From the NCBI GenBank assembly GCA_903928515.1, contig CAIYRG010000367.1, forward strand, positions 1 to 36,174: DNA of 36,174 bases, written 5' to 3'. Source of the stretch: an uncultured Alphaproteobacteria bacterium (GTDB taxonomy: Bacteria > Pseudomonadota > Alphaproteobacteria > Micropepsales > Micropepsaceae). Below are positions 6,191 to 14,176 of the stretch, one piece after another (position 1 is the first letter of the stretch; each line of letters starts with the position of its first letter). The position numbers and the translations under genes are program-made. The notes beneath the pieces were generated by a model that ran no database searches, was not told the DNA's origin, and saw nothing but the letters and a program-made list of their open reading frames with translations.

Positions 6191-6673
6191 ATGGCGTGGA
6201 ACACCTGCTGCAACTTCACCAATGCATCACTCAGAGCGTCGGATTACAACCACTTCACAGCCATGCGCAAAGGCAGCATGCGGCTTCACAAGGCCATCAT
6301 GGATGCCCAGGCTTTGCGTTTTCCACCAGCACCGCGCGTGGTTCTGGTTGTTGAAATTCGATGGATGCCGCCGAAGTCTGATAAGCCGATCACGCTCGAT
6401 GATGTCAAGGCAGCGGTGGCGCGGTATTACAATGTCGGTGTCTCGGATTTACGCGCGGGGAATCGCAACAAAACTGCGGTTAGAGCGCGGGCTGTGGCGA
6501 TGACGGTCATACATAGACGTGGGAATTCGTATGCTGCGATCGCGCCATGGTTCGGGTTCGCCGATCATACGACTGTGCGGCATCATATCTTGCGGCTGGT
6601 TGGGCGGCTCGGTGCTGATGAGGCTGAGCTGATTGAGCGTTTGGCGCCGGAGATAGAACATGAAACCGCTTGA
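6191..6673 (+). CDS. DnaA domain IV (Bac_DnaA_C) protein
   Basis: A 160-residue protein whose C-terminal half (about residues 68-135) resembles domain IV of DnaA, the part that reads DnaA boxes: ARYYNVGVSDLRAGNRN, then AVRARAVAMTVIHRR, then the signature FADHTTVRHHI. The first 60 residues are unrelated to DnaA and there is no AAA+ domain, so this is a stand-alone DNA-binding protein. Such proteins are frequent in alphaproteobacterial phages and presumably recognise the phage origin or regulate genes. ATG 6191 is chosen over upstream TTG options because of a GGGGAA site 6 bases before it. Together with the RepA-like ATPase and the repeat region at 9262-9567 it suggests a replication module. 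Confidence 0.8.
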   Translation: MAWNTCCNFTNASLRASDYNHFTAMRKGSMRLHKAIMDAQALRFPPAPRVVLVVEIRWMPPKSDKPITLDDVKAAVARYYNVGVSDLRAGNRNKTAVRARAVAMTVIHRRGNSYAAIAPWFGFADHTTVRHHILRLVGRLGADEAELIERLAPEIEHETA

Positions 6674-6836
6674 AATCTTGGCCATCCGCCACCGTCGCGA
6701 GCAATGGCGCCGGGACCGAAATGCAGCCATCCGCGCGACTATACACGCGAAAATGCCGCGCGCTTGGGTCATGCTGGAGTATGGCGCGAGTGCTACGGCT
6801 TATGCGCAGATTGCCGGGCAGTATCATGCGGCATGA
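6660..6836 (+). CDS. Hypothetical small protein
   Basis: A 58-residue frame from ATG 6660 overlaps the end of the DnaA-domain gene, and its TGA overlaps the next ATG at 6833. The N-terminal half is basic (IRHRREQWRRDRNAAIRATI), the rest is neutral. An alternative frame across the same bases (6704-7024) exists, so this call rests mainly on the coupled junctions. No known family. Confidence 0.45.
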   Translation: MKPLEILAIRHRREQWRRDRNAAIRATIHAKMPRAWVMLEYGASATAYAQIAGQYHAA

Positions 6837-7024
6837 CCAATTCCCGCCAACCCCGCCACCAAGCCCCAAAGCGCACGAAACAGGCCATGCGCATGTCCGC
6901 GTTTCAGATTGTGCAGATGGGTGTGCTTGATCGGCTGAACGCGGCGTCGATTGCCAAGTCGAGCGGTATGGCGGTTGGGGATGTGGAGCGGATGATTGCT
7001 GAGCGGCGGGAGAGGGAGGGGTGA
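6833..7024 (+). CDS. Small helical protein, possible HTH
   Basis: A 63-residue protein. The first 20 residues are basic and probably disordered; residues about 34-58 (DRLNAASIAKSSGMAVGDVERMIAE) have the spacing of a small helix-turn-helix of the resolvase/sigma type. It is coupled at both ends (ATGA upstream, GTGA downstream). A regulatory role is possible but not shown. Confidence 0.5.
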   Translation: MTNSRQPRHQAPKRTKQAMRMSAFQIVQMGVLDRLNAASIAKSSGMAVGDVERMIAERREREG

Positions 7025-7410
7025 GAAAACCAGTCCCCCTTGAAATCGACATACAGTCCGCGTTCAAAAAGCGCCTGTATTACACCGCCCCGCGCATCAA
7101 AGTCGTGGCTATCCCCAACGCCGGCCGCCGCACACCATGGGAAACCCGCCAGGCGAAAAAGGAAGGTCTGGCAACCGGCTTTCCCGATCTACTGTGTCTC
7201 TGGCCCGGAGCTGGTGTGGCGATGATCGAATTTAAGCGCCCCGGTGGCCGCACAAGCGATAATCAACGCGAGTGGCACCAACGCCTTGCCGACATGGAGC
7301 ATCGCGTCTGTGTGGCCTACAGCGTCAATCAGGCTATCGATTTTCTGCGGTCGTGTGGGGCGCCGATTATGGAGCAGGCTTGCGTGAAAGCGCTGCCAAG
7401 CGCATTGTAA
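7021..7410 (+). CDS. VRR-NUC domain nuclease
   Basis: A 129-residue protein starting at GTG 7021, overlapping the previous stop. It is close to a minimal VRR-NUC domain: an early QSAFKKRL helix, IPNAGRR, then GFPDLLCL (D56) and MIEFKRPGG (E70, K72) forming the PD-(D/E)XK site, and a Gln in SDNQREW. VRR-NUC proteins of phages are structure-specific nucleases, often acting on branched DNA; this one may resolve recombination or replication intermediates before packaging. All catalytic residues are present. Confidence 0.85.
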   Translation: MRKPVPLEIDIQSAFKKRLYYTAPRIKVVAIPNAGRRTPWETRQAKKEGLATGFPDLLCLWPGAGVAMIEFKRPGGRTSDNQREWHQRLADMEHRVCVAYSVNQAIDFLRSCGAPIMEQACVKALPSAL

Positions 7411-7475
7411 AAGACCCGGGGAGCATGGCGAGTGCTCTACCCGGATCTGACATCTAACCAAGTGGGGACTGGCCG

Positions 7476-8159
7476 ATGTACGCTGACGACTTTACAATGA
7501 CCGACACGGACGCGCAAGCCTATGCGCGCGATCTTGCCACAGACACGCCAGCGCGGCGATGGTGGCATTTGCCCTACAATGACCCGCTGATCGCCACGGC
7601 GCTTAAAACCGACACCACAGAGCCGCACGCCTGGTATGCGCTCTGGCCGTTCCGCTATCTCATGCACGTTGTTGACGGTGAACCAGTGCGCCACCTGATC
7701 CTGGGCGCCCATCCAGCCCCGCGCGTGATCGACGGCATCGATCCCGATTGGCTGGCCATCAAGGAAGTGATAGCGTGGGAACCCCGCACGAACAAAGTAT
7801 GGCTCCCGGAAACAGCTTGGGCGATGGGCGAATGGCGGGATTCTCGATTGGTAGGCGAATTGTCAGATAGCTGCAACACCGTGTTTTCGGACCCTCGCGC
7901 GTTTTTCACCGCATGGGCTGGGGAACGGGCGCGGTGGATTGCTATGCGCGAGGCGTGTGCTGTGCATGATACGCGGGAGCCTTGCTTGATGCCTGGCTCG
8001 CTGATCGTGGGGGACATCGGGCGCATTGCGTGGCCAATCTATTCAATGCCCGCCCGGTTCAAAACCATCGGCATCAACCCGCGCGACGTCAACCGCGCCA
8101 TTTTCAATTTCGTGCACCTGCCTCAGGCGGTGGGGAGTAGCGATGGCCAGCGTGGATGA
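7476..8159 (+). CDS. Hypothetical protein of replication module
   Basis: A 227-residue protein with no family recognised. It is rich in Trp (RRWWHLPYNDP, AWYALWPFRY) and has a conserved-looking ending (ARFKTIGINPRDVNRAIFNFV). Its start is ATG 7476, with a GGGG site 8 bases before it. It ends 14 codons inside the RepA-like ATPase gene, so the two are probably translated together; it could be a loader, primer or accessory factor for that ATPase, but nothing in the sequence proves it. Confidence 0.6.
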   Translation: MYADDFTMTDTDAQAYARDLATDTPARRWWHLPYNDPLIATALKTDTTEPHAWYALWPFRYLMHVVDGEPVRHLILGAHPAPRVIDGIDPDWLAIKEVIAWEPRTNKVWLPETAWAMGEWRDSRLVGELSDSCNTVFSDPRAFFTAWAGERARWIAMREACAVHDTREPCLMPGSLIVGDIGRIAWPIYSMPARFKTIGINPRDVNRAIFNFVHLPQAVGSSDGQRG

Positions 8160-9261
8160 CAATATCGTTGATATATTCGAGCCCTACGCGCCTTATGAAG
8201 GCGAGGGCCCGCCATCGACCTTCCCACTTCTCAGCATAGCCGAAATCGAAGCACTGCCGCCCCCACGGTGGCTTGTGCATGAGGCTATTGCCGAAGATGG
8301 CATATCGATCATCTATGGTGATCCTGGCGCTGGAAAGTCGTTTGTGGCGCTTGATATGTCGATCAGGATCGCGCTGGGCATCGACTGGTTCGGCCGCAAG
8401 ACACAAAAAACCGGCGTCCTCTATATCGCCGGCGAAGGCTCACGCGGCGTCGGCAAACGTCTGACCGGCTGGCGCATCAAGCACGGCCTCGACAAGATCG
8501 ATGCGCCGTTCATGCTGCTGCCAATGGCCGTGCAATTCCTCGAAGCCGATGACGTCAACAAGCTGCTGCGCACTATTGATGAAGCGATGATCCGCGCGGC
8601 CTATGACATTGGCTTGATCGTCATCGACACAGTTTCCAGATCGATCGCCGGGCAGGATGAGAACGGGCAGGAAACCATGTCGGCGTTTGTCAAAGCCTGC
8701 GACAAAGTACGCAGTCACTGCGGCGGCGCGATCATCGGAATTCACCACAGTGGCAAAGACAAAGAGCGTGGGATGCGCGGCTCAACCGTGTTGCTAGGCG
8801 CCTGTGACGCCGCGATCCGCCTCTCTAAATCCGAGCGCACTGTTACCCTGGAATTCGAAAAACAGAAGGATGCGGAGGAAGCGCGCCCGGTTTTTATAAA
8901 CCTCGAGCCGGTGTTTTGGGACGTCGGCAATTTTGGTGCATCGGAGGAAATATCAACCCTTGTTCCTGTGCTTGCAGAGCGTTCGGCAGAGGGTGCGGAC
9001 GTGCTTTCGATGATGCAGATCAGGGAGGCGTTCGCCGCGCTGGCTGATGCATGGGCGGCTGGAAAACCACTCTCGAACAAGCCTCAGACGCGCTCCGATG
9101 GCAGGTATGCGCCGCTTATTTTCAGCATAAAATTGGGGGGCAGTGCAGACGTTTGGAAGGAGGCAATCACGCAATGGCTGGCGAATGATGCGCTTGAATA
9201 TGAGATGTACGACAAGAAAACCAAGCGGTTCGGAATTCGCGTTTTGAATCCGATTTTATGA
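8143..9261 (+). CDS. RepA-like AAA/RecA-fold ATPase (AAA_25)
   Basis: A 372-residue ATPase of the RSF1010 RepA type. Walker A is YGDPGAGKS (residues 58-66), a beta-strand AGEG follows near 96-99, Walker B is LIVIDTVSRS (158-167) with QDENG after it, and an IHHSGKD motif with GMRGST (residues 200-214) matches the family's sensor/arginine region. RepA proteins form hexameric 5'-3' helicases that start replication at iteron origins. The chosen ATG follows GGGGAG with 6 bases between. The gene is directly followed by a repeat-rich non-coding region that looks like such an origin. The C-terminal 90 residues may be a winged-helix domain. Confidence 0.85.
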   Translation: MASVDDNIVDIFEPYAPYEGEGPPSTFPLLSIAEIEALPPPRWLVHEAIAEDGISIIYGDPGAGKSFVALDMSIRIALGIDWFGRKTQKTGVLYIAGEGSRGVGKRLTGWRIKHGLDKIDAPFMLLPMAVQFLEADDVNKLLRTIDEAMIRAAYDIGLIVIDTVSRSIAGQDENGQETMSAFVKACDKVRSHCGGAIIGIHHSGKDKERGMRGSTVLLGACDAAIRLSKSERTVTLEFEKQKDAEEARPVFINLEPVFWDVGNFGASEEISTLVPVLAERSAEGADVLSMMQIREAFAALADAWAAGKPLSNKPQTRSDGRYAPLIFSIKLGGSADVWKEAITQWLANDALEYEMYDKKTKRFGIRVLNPIL

Positions 9262-9567
9262 CCATCAATCCCCCTTAAACTCCTTGGCGGAAGTCTAGCG
9301 GCAGTCTTTCGATTTGGCGGGGGTTGTATATCTAAGTCATTGAAATTGCTTGCGGCGGAAGTCCGAGAGAGTAGCGGAAGTCGTATATCTAAGTCGTTGA
9401 AATTATTAGCGGGGGTTTGGCGGAAGTCTACCCCTCTCTCTACGAGAGAGTTGCGCACGGGGCGCAAACTCTCCTCCGAGAGAGCAGGGCGGACAAGGGC
9501 CCATTGCACAACCCGCAACACCATGGTATTTACCCGTCAGACAGTTTCCAGCCCACGAGGTAAGACG
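9262..9567. other. Probable replication origin with iteron-like repeats
   Basis: This 306-base gap has no gene. GCGGAAGTC occurs exactly at 9287-9295, 9355-9363, 9374-9382 and 9420-9428, and with one change (GCGGCAGTC) at 9298-9306. A longer 22-base repeat with one difference lies at 9326-9347 and 9383-9404, 57 bases apart, the same spacing as between the second and third short repeats. Hairpin-forming stretches follow: CTCTC/GAGAG (9436-9450), TTGCGC/GCGCAA (9451-9467) and CTCTC/GAGAG (9470-9484). Its position after a RepA-like helicase supports an iteron origin; it may also bear the end of the early transcript. Confidence 0.6.
9326..9404 (+). repeat. 22-base direct repeat pair inside origin region
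   Basis: Two copies of a 22-base AT-rich sequence (9326-9347 and 9383-9404) differ at one position (A/G at base 14). They are flanked by the shorter GCGGAAGTC motif, giving a tandem organisation with a 57-base period. AT-rich copies between GC-rich short repeats resemble alternating unwinding and binding elements. Confidence 0.75.
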
Positions 9568-9729
9568 ATGCTCAAGCCCACCAGCTACACCCCGAAGTCG
9601 AGCACCCCGATGCAGTCCACCAGTGTCGGCAGTGGCTCGCGTCCGACGACCAGCAAGATTGCGCTGCAATCGACCGCGCCGACTGAGCCGCACACGCTGG
9701 GCCGCGCGCCGAGCGGTTGGCTGAAATAA
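9568..9729 (+). CDS. Ser/Thr/Pro-rich small protein
   Basis: A 53-residue protein with low-complexity composition (YTPKSSTPMQSTSVGSGSR...). ATG 9568 follows GAGG with a spacing of about 7 bases; ATG 9523 would add 15 residues. No family recognised. It lies just before the terminase genes and probably begins the late transcription unit. Confidence 0.45.
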   Translation: MLKPTSYTPKSSTPMQSTSVGSGSRPTTSKIALQSTAPTEPHTLGRAPSGWLK

Positions 9730-9753
9730 CGCAAAAATAGCAGGCCGGTAGCA

Positions 9754-10041
9754 ATGGCGGGCAAAGGGTCGCCCAAAGGGGTCAGACAGGGTGGTCGCCA
9801 AAAGGGGACACCCAACAAGACAACCCTAGCCCGCCAAGCTGAGATAGCCGCGCAAGGGCTCACGCCGCTGGATTACATGCTGAGTGTCCTTCGCGACACC
9901 AACGAAAACCCAACCCGGCGCGATGACATGGCCAAGGCCGCAGCACCCTACGTCCACCCCAAACTGGCCACCACGACGCACAAGGGCGATGAGTCGGCCC
10001 CGCTGGTGCACGAGATCAGGCGCACGGTGATCAAGCCTTGA
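9754..10041 (+). CDS. Terminase small subunit-like protein
   Basis: A 95-residue protein directly before the large terminase gene. It begins with a basic low-complexity segment (GKGSPKGVRQGGRQKGTPNKTT) common in phage terminase small-subunit-like/DUF5681 proteins, followed by a helical region (PLDYMLSVLRDTNENPTRRDDMAKAAAPYVHPKL) also typical of that group. It is short for a full TerS, so DNA recognition may be limited to the basic arm. The role is inferred from position and these features. Confidence 0.7.
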   Translation: MAGKGSPKGVRQGGRQKGTPNKTTLARQAEIAAQGLTPLDYMLSVLRDTNENPTRRDDMAKAAAPYVHPKLATTTHKGDESAPLVHEIRRTVIKP

Positions 10042-11354
10042 CCGTCCTGACCATCCCGACAGCGGCGGTGTTCGAGCCCTTGCTGCACACATCGCGCTAC
10101 AAGGGCGCGCGTGGCGGGCGCGGCTCTGGCAAGTCGCATTTCTTCGCAGGGCTGGGTGTCGAGAGTTGCTTGATGCGGCCAGGCACACGCGGGCTGTGTG
10201 TGCGTGAAATCCAGAAGAGCTTGCGCGAATCTGCCAAGCGTCTGATCGAGGACAAAATCACAGAGTTTGGCATCACAGATCAATTCGGGCTGTTGGCCAA
10301 TGAGACGCGCACACCGGGCGGCGGCATGATCAGCTACGTCGGCATGCAGGATCACACCGCCGAAAGCATCATGAGCTTTGAGGGACTGGATTGGGTGTGG
10401 GTCGAGCAAGCCGAGACATTGAGCGCGCGATCGCTTGAAATCCTGCGCCCGACCATCCGTAAGCCCGACAGCGAGCTGTGGTTTAGTTGGAACCGACGCC
10501 GCAAGACCGACCCTGTGGACATGCTGCTGAGCGGCGACAACCTGCCTGCCGGTGCCGTGGTGGTTGAAGCGAATTGGCGCGACAATCCATGGCTGCCCAA
10601 GACGCTGATCGATGAGCGCGAGTATGATCAGGTCAACAACCCCGACACCTATGGGCATGTGTGGGAGGGCGAATATATCGGTGTCGCGAAGGGCGCATAC
10701 TATGCCAGCCAGCTCGGCGCGGCGAAGCGTGAGGGGCGCATCGGTCGCGTGCCAGCCGACCCGTTGCAGGCTATCCGCGTCTATTGCGATCTTGGCGGAG
10801 AATCGCGCACTGCCGATGCCTTCACGATGTGGGTTGTGCAGTTCGTCGGCCGCGAAGTGCGCGTGCTGGATTATTACGAAGCGCAGGGCCAGCCAGCCGC
10901 GTTTCACTTCGCGTGGTTGCGTGAGCGCGGTTATGATCGGGCGTACATATACCTGCCGCACGATGGCACACAACAGCATGGGCCGAACGCGACGACGTGG
11001 GAGAGCGCATTCAAGGCGGCGGGCTGGTCTAAGGTCGATGTCATCACCAACATGGGTGCTGGTGCGGCGCGGCAGAGGATCGAGGCCGCGCGCAGGTTGT
11101 TCCCGGCGATCTGGTTCAACGAGGACACAACACAGGCCGGGCGTGACGCGCTGGGCTGGTATCACGAAAAGAAGGACGATAAGCGCGATGTTGGCCTGGG
11201 CCCGGAGCATGACTGGGCATCGCACGGCGCAGACGCCTTCGGGTTGATGTGCGTGGCTTACGAGGCACCCAAGATCAAGCGCGAGGGCGAGTATAAGCGG
11301 GAGGTTTACACGGTGGGCTCGGATGAGCCGGCAACCGCGTGGTTGGGGAGATGA
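10038..11354 (+). CDS. terL: Terminase large subunit
   Basis: A 438-residue packaging motor with an N-terminal ATPase and C-terminal nuclease. Walker A is ARGGRGSGKS (residues 24-33); Walker B with catalytic Glu is LDWVWVEQAE (117-126); a coupling motif WSWN-like FSWNRR is at 149-154. The nuclease begins with YCDLGG (D251), and the last metal site lies in SHGADAFG near the end. The protein is of the PBSX/P22-like Terminase_3 type. Translation begins at TTG 10038, overlapping the small-subunit stop, with no better start downstream before the Walker motif. Length is in the usual range. Confidence 0.93.
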   Translation: MTVLTIPTAAVFEPLLHTSRYKGARGGRGSGKSHFFAGLGVESCLMRPGTRGLCVREIQKSLRESAKRLIEDKITEFGITDQFGLLANETRTPGGGMISYVGMQDHTAESIMSFEGLDWVWVEQAETLSARSLEILRPTIRKPDSELWFSWNRRRKTDPVDMLLSGDNLPAGAVVVEANWRDNPWLPKTLIDEREYDQVNNPDTYGHVWEGEYIGVAKGAYYASQLGAAKREGRIGRVPADPLQAIRVYCDLGGESRTADAFTMWVVQFVGREVRVLDYYEAQGQPAAFHFAWLRERGYDRAYIYLPHDGTQQHGPNATTWESAFKAAGWSKVDVITNMGAGAARQRIEAARRLFPAIWFNEDTTQAGRDALGWYHEKKDDKRDVGLGPEHDWASHGADAFGLMCVAYEAPKIKREGEYKREVYTVGSDEPATAWLGR

Positions 11355-11452
11355 TCCGCTGGCTTCTCAGCATGTGGGCACCCCGCTGCATCTACCCCAC
11401 CTGTCGCGGCGTGGACTGCCTCACCACCTGCGATCGGGACAGCGCGCCGTGA
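11351..11452 (+). CDS. 33-residue cysteine-rich microprotein
   Basis: ATG 11351 overlaps the terL stop and TGA 11450-11452 overlaps the next GTG. The product has four Cys in a short span (CIYPTCRGVDCLTTC) after an aromatic hydrophobic start (MIRWLLSMWAP). It could bind a metal or simply couple translation. No family recognised; support is the gapless context. Confidence 0.4.
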   Translation: MIRWLLSMWAPRCIYPTCRGVDCLTTCDRDSAP

Positions 11453-11658
11453 CCACGTTCTCCGAGTTCGAGTATTACTCCGTCCTCCACGACGCCAACG
11501 TCGCGCGCGTATCGATCATCGACCCGCACGGCGCGGAGTTCTTCATGATTGTCGAACGCGACGAGAAAGGCTATCGTGACCGCCGCAATGATGCGATTGA
11601 TGCGTGTGTCGAAGCCATTGAAGCGGGGTGCGCGCCTGGGGAAGTGAGATTGCGATGA
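11449..11658 (+). CDS. Hypothetical small protein
   Basis: A 69-residue acidic protein starting at GTG 11449. A strand-like segment (VARVSIIDPHGAEFFMIVER) is followed by a helix (RRNDAIDACVEAIEAG). No family recognised. Junctions with both neighbours overlap (GTGA and ATGA). Confidence 0.55.
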   Translation: MTTFSEFEYYSVLHDANVARVSIIDPHGAEFFMIVERDEKGYRDRRNDAIDACVEAIEAGCAPGEVRLR

Positions 11659-11768
11659 CACCTGCGCGCGTTATAGGCTGGTCCATCGCGGCGCTGCTGG
11701 GCTCACTTGCTGCCTTCGCGGTGATCACCGTCACCATGCTCGCCTGCGCGTTCGTGCGCCTGATCTGA
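11655..11768 (+). CDS. 37-residue putative membrane microprotein
   Basis: ATG 11655 overlaps the upstream stop and TGA 11766-11768 overlaps the portal ATG. Almost the whole product is one hydrophobic helix (IGWSIAALLGSLAAFAVITVTMLACAFV, quoted in part: IAALLGSLAAFAVITVTMLA) between short basic ends. The role is unknown; it is the only membrane-like product in the packaging cluster. Confidence 0.45.
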   Translation: MTPARVIGWSIAALLGSLAAFAVITVTMLACAFVRLI

Positions 11769-14011
11769 TGGCTTGGGACGCATCACAACCCCGGCCCAAT
11801 GGCAAGATCAGCCTGCCGCCCACCGATGCAGGCATGAACAAAGTCGCGCCCACCACGATCAGCCCCGCCGACGACAAAGGCAAGATGCTCGGCGACACCG
11901 ACGAAGCTATCGACGACGAAAAGCTGCTGGAGCGCATCCGCAAGCGCATGCAGTTGTGCGTCAAGCGCGAGAGTGGCAACCGCAAAGCCGCGCTCGAAGA
12001 TCGCAAGTTCAAGGCCGGCGACCAGTGGCCTGCCGACGTGGCAGCACAGCGCAACACCGACAAGCGGCCCTGCATCACGATCGACGTGACTGGCACGCTG
12101 GTGCGCCAGATCACCAACCCGATGCGCGAGAACCGGCCAGGCATTCGCTTTTCGCCCAACGGCAGTAAGGCGAGCAAGGAGGCGGCGAAGGTGCTGGCCA
12201 GCATCGTGCGCAAGATCGAACACGATTGCGCCGCTGACATCGCCTATGACACCGCCGCCGATGACGCGGTGACCAGCGGGTTCGGCTATTGGCGCTACCT
12301 CACCGAATGGGAGGCGCCGGACAGCATGTTTCAGACGATCGTGGTCAAGCGGGTGCGCAACCCCTTCACGATCTACCTCGACCCATACCACCAAGAGCCA
12401 GACGGATCGGATTCGCGCTTTGCGTTCGTGACAGAAATGGTGCCGCGCGAGGATTTTGAGGAAGAATATCCCGACGCGATGCCAGTTCCGTTCATGGAGG
12501 GTGGCGCGGGCGAAAACCTCAAGGACTGGTCGGGCAAGGACTCGGTGCGGGTTGCCGAATACTTCGAGATCAAGACCGAAAAGCGTACGTTGATCCGCCT
12601 CGACAATGGCCATGTCGGGTGGAAGGACGAACTCAACGACATGATGGCGGCGAAGGTGAAAGCCACACCATCGATGGTTGTCGAAGAGCGCGAGTCCGAA
12701 TGCCCGACAGTCAAATACTACAAGGCGACCGGTGTTGAAGTGCTTGAGCGGTCGGATTGGCTCGGCAAGTGGATTCCCATCGTCAAAGTCATCGGCAACG
12801 AGATCGACATCGAGGGCGACGTGAAGTTGTCCGGCGTGATCCGCGCCGCCAAAGACCCGCAGCGCATGCTCAACTATTGGGAGACGAAGAACACCGAAGC
12901 GGTTGCGCTCGCTCCCATTTCGCCCTGGCTGGTCGAAGAGGGCCAGATCGAGGGCCACGAACGCCAGTGGAAAAACGCGAACACGAAACCCATGCCGTAC
13001 CTGTCCTACAAGGCGACGTCGGTATCGGGCAAACCCGCGCCACCACCACAGCGCCAGCCGTTCGCAGGCGTGCCCGCTGGCATCCAGCAGGGCATGGAGA
13101 ACAGCCGCCAGCATATCCAGATGGCGTCGGGCGTGATGCTCGGCAGACTCGATCCTGCCCAGCAAACGAAGGTGAACGACGAGAGCGGCGTTGCCATGCG
13201 CGAGTCTCGGCGCACCAGCGACATTGGCGCCTTCCACTTCGCGGACAACTTCGACCGATCGCTGCGCCACGGCGGAAGGATCATGCTCGACTTGATCCCG
13301 AAGGTGTTTGACGAAAAGCGGATGTATGCGATCGAGCGCGAAGACGGCGAGCACGAAATGGTGCAGTTTGACCCGCACGCACCTGTCGCACACGCCGAAG
13401 TGGTCAAGAGCCAAGGCGAGCCACCGGTTCAGACGGTCAACCTCAGCTTGGGTGCGTATTCGGTCACCGTTACGACCGGCCCGAACTACGCCACCAAGCG
13501 CATCGAGGCTGCGGCGAGCATGATGCAGTTCGCCAAGAACCTGCCGCATTCGGCAGCGCTGATCGCCGACCTGATCGCGAAATATCAGGATTGGGATGGC
13601 GCCGAAGAAATGGCAACGCGCCTGGCCAAAGCTGTGCCCGCCCAGTTCCTGACTGCCGATCAGAAGGACATCCCGCCGCAGGTGCAGGCGATGATTCAAA
13701 ACCTCGAAGCGAACGTGAAACAGCTTCAGGGCCAGTTGCAGCAGGCCATGCACGCGCTCAACGAAAAGGGCGAAGACCGGAACATCGCGAAAGACAAGAT
13801 CGAAAAGGATTTCATGGTCAAGCTGCTCGGCGTCATTCAGAAGTCCGAAGACGCCGGGGCAAAGCTGGAATTGGAAAAGGTGCAGACGCTCATCGACCTT
13901 GTGCACAAGGTGGAGGGCCGCGCAGACGAACACCACAACACCGAACAAGCGCGTGTCGATGCGCAGGCTGAACGGCAGGATAAGCCCGAAAAGCCAAAGC
14001 CCAAGCAGTGA
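11768..14011 (+). CDS. P22-type portal protein
   Basis: A 747-residue portal, the dodecameric ring through which DNA enters and leaves the head. Length and layout match P22 gp1-like portals: an early helical region (LLERIRKRMQLCVKRESGNRK), a GDQWP segment, RPCITIDVTGTLVRQITNPMR (quoted in part: ITIDVTGTLVRQITNPMRE), an NPFTIYLDPY strand, the MASGVMLGRLDP/NDESGVAMRESRR wing region and a C-terminal helical barrel-like coiled coil from about residue 640, ending in a charged tail (KPEKPKPKQ). It is the third gene of a terS-terL-portal block. The ATG overlaps the preceding microprotein stop. Confidence 0.88.
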   Translation: MAWDASQPRPNGKISLPPTDAGMNKVAPTTISPADDKGKMLGDTDEAIDDEKLLERIRKRMQLCVKRESGNRKAALEDRKFKAGDQWPADVAAQRNTDKRPCITIDVTGTLVRQITNPMRENRPGIRFSPNGSKASKEAAKVLASIVRKIEHDCAADIAYDTAADDAVTSGFGYWRYLTEWEAPDSMFQTIVVKRVRNPFTIYLDPYHQEPDGSDSRFAFVTEMVPREDFEEEYPDAMPVPFMEGGAGENLKDWSGKDSVRVAEYFEIKTEKRTLIRLDNGHVGWKDELNDMMAAKVKATPSMVVEERESECPTVKYYKATGVEVLERSDWLGKWIPIVKVIGNEIDIEGDVKLSGVIRAAKDPQRMLNYWETKNTEAVALAPISPWLVEEGQIEGHERQWKNANTKPMPYLSYKATSVSGKPAPPPQRQPFAGVPAGIQQGMENSRQHIQMASGVMLGRLDPAQQTKVNDESGVAMRESRRTSDIGAFHFADNFDRSLRHGGRIMLDLIPKVFDEKRMYAIEREDGEHEMVQFDPHAPVAHAEVVKSQGEPPVQTVNLSLGAYSVTVTTGPNYATKRIEAAASMMQFAKNLPHSAALIADLIAKYQDWDGAEEMATRLAKAVPAQFLTADQKDIPPQVQAMIQNLEANVKQLQGQLQQAMHALNEKGEDRNIAKDKIEKDFMVKLLGVIQKSEDAGAKLELEKVQTLIDLVHKVEGRADEHHNTEQARVDAQAERQDKPEKPKPKQ

Positions 14012-14176
14012 TATTGCGCCCGCTTGAAAATCGGATTATACACCAGATCACCGCTTCGTGCGGGATGGCTCACCGGAGGCCGCGATACAGTCGCAATCCG
14101 GGTGTTGGTCAGATGACCACAACCTCACCGGAAGGAAGCCGGGTCAGCACCGAGTGCAACCTCAAAGGAACTCAGC
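14012..14176 (+). promoter_or_regulatory. Structured leader before the scaffold gene
   Basis: The 165 bases between portal and scaffold form a row of small hairpins on the plus strand: CCGC/GCGG (14051-14063), GCGA/TCGC (14082-14094) enclosed by GGAT/ATCC (14063-14066 with 14096-14099), GGTC/GACC (14107-14118), CCGG/CCGG (14128-14142) and GCAC/GTGC (14147-14157). CTCACCGGA occurs at 14070-14078 and again as CTCACCGGA at 14125-14132 onward. The scaffold ribosome binding site AAAGGAA follows at 14164-14170. It may be an RNA that controls scaffold/coat expression, or a processing site; no known family is recognised. Confidence 0.5.

Noticed and set aside
6704-7024. Alternative 106-codon frame with several Cys
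   Set aside because: Its upstream part conflicts with the 58-residue frame that has coupled junctions; only the part from 6833 is kept. It remains a possible alternative.
7272-7457. Small plus-strand frame ending just before the 227-residue gene
   Set aside because: It overlaps most of the nuclease C-terminus in another frame and has no ribosome binding site.
9948-11225. Minus-strand open frame of 425 codons opposite terL
   Set aside because: Shadow of terL, which has all its motifs on the plus strand.
11783-13948. Minus-strand open frame of 721 codons opposite the portal gene
   Set aside because: It is the codon-position shadow of the GC-rich portal gene; its translation is rich in His, Arg, Asp and Val with no domain, while the plus frame is a clear portal.
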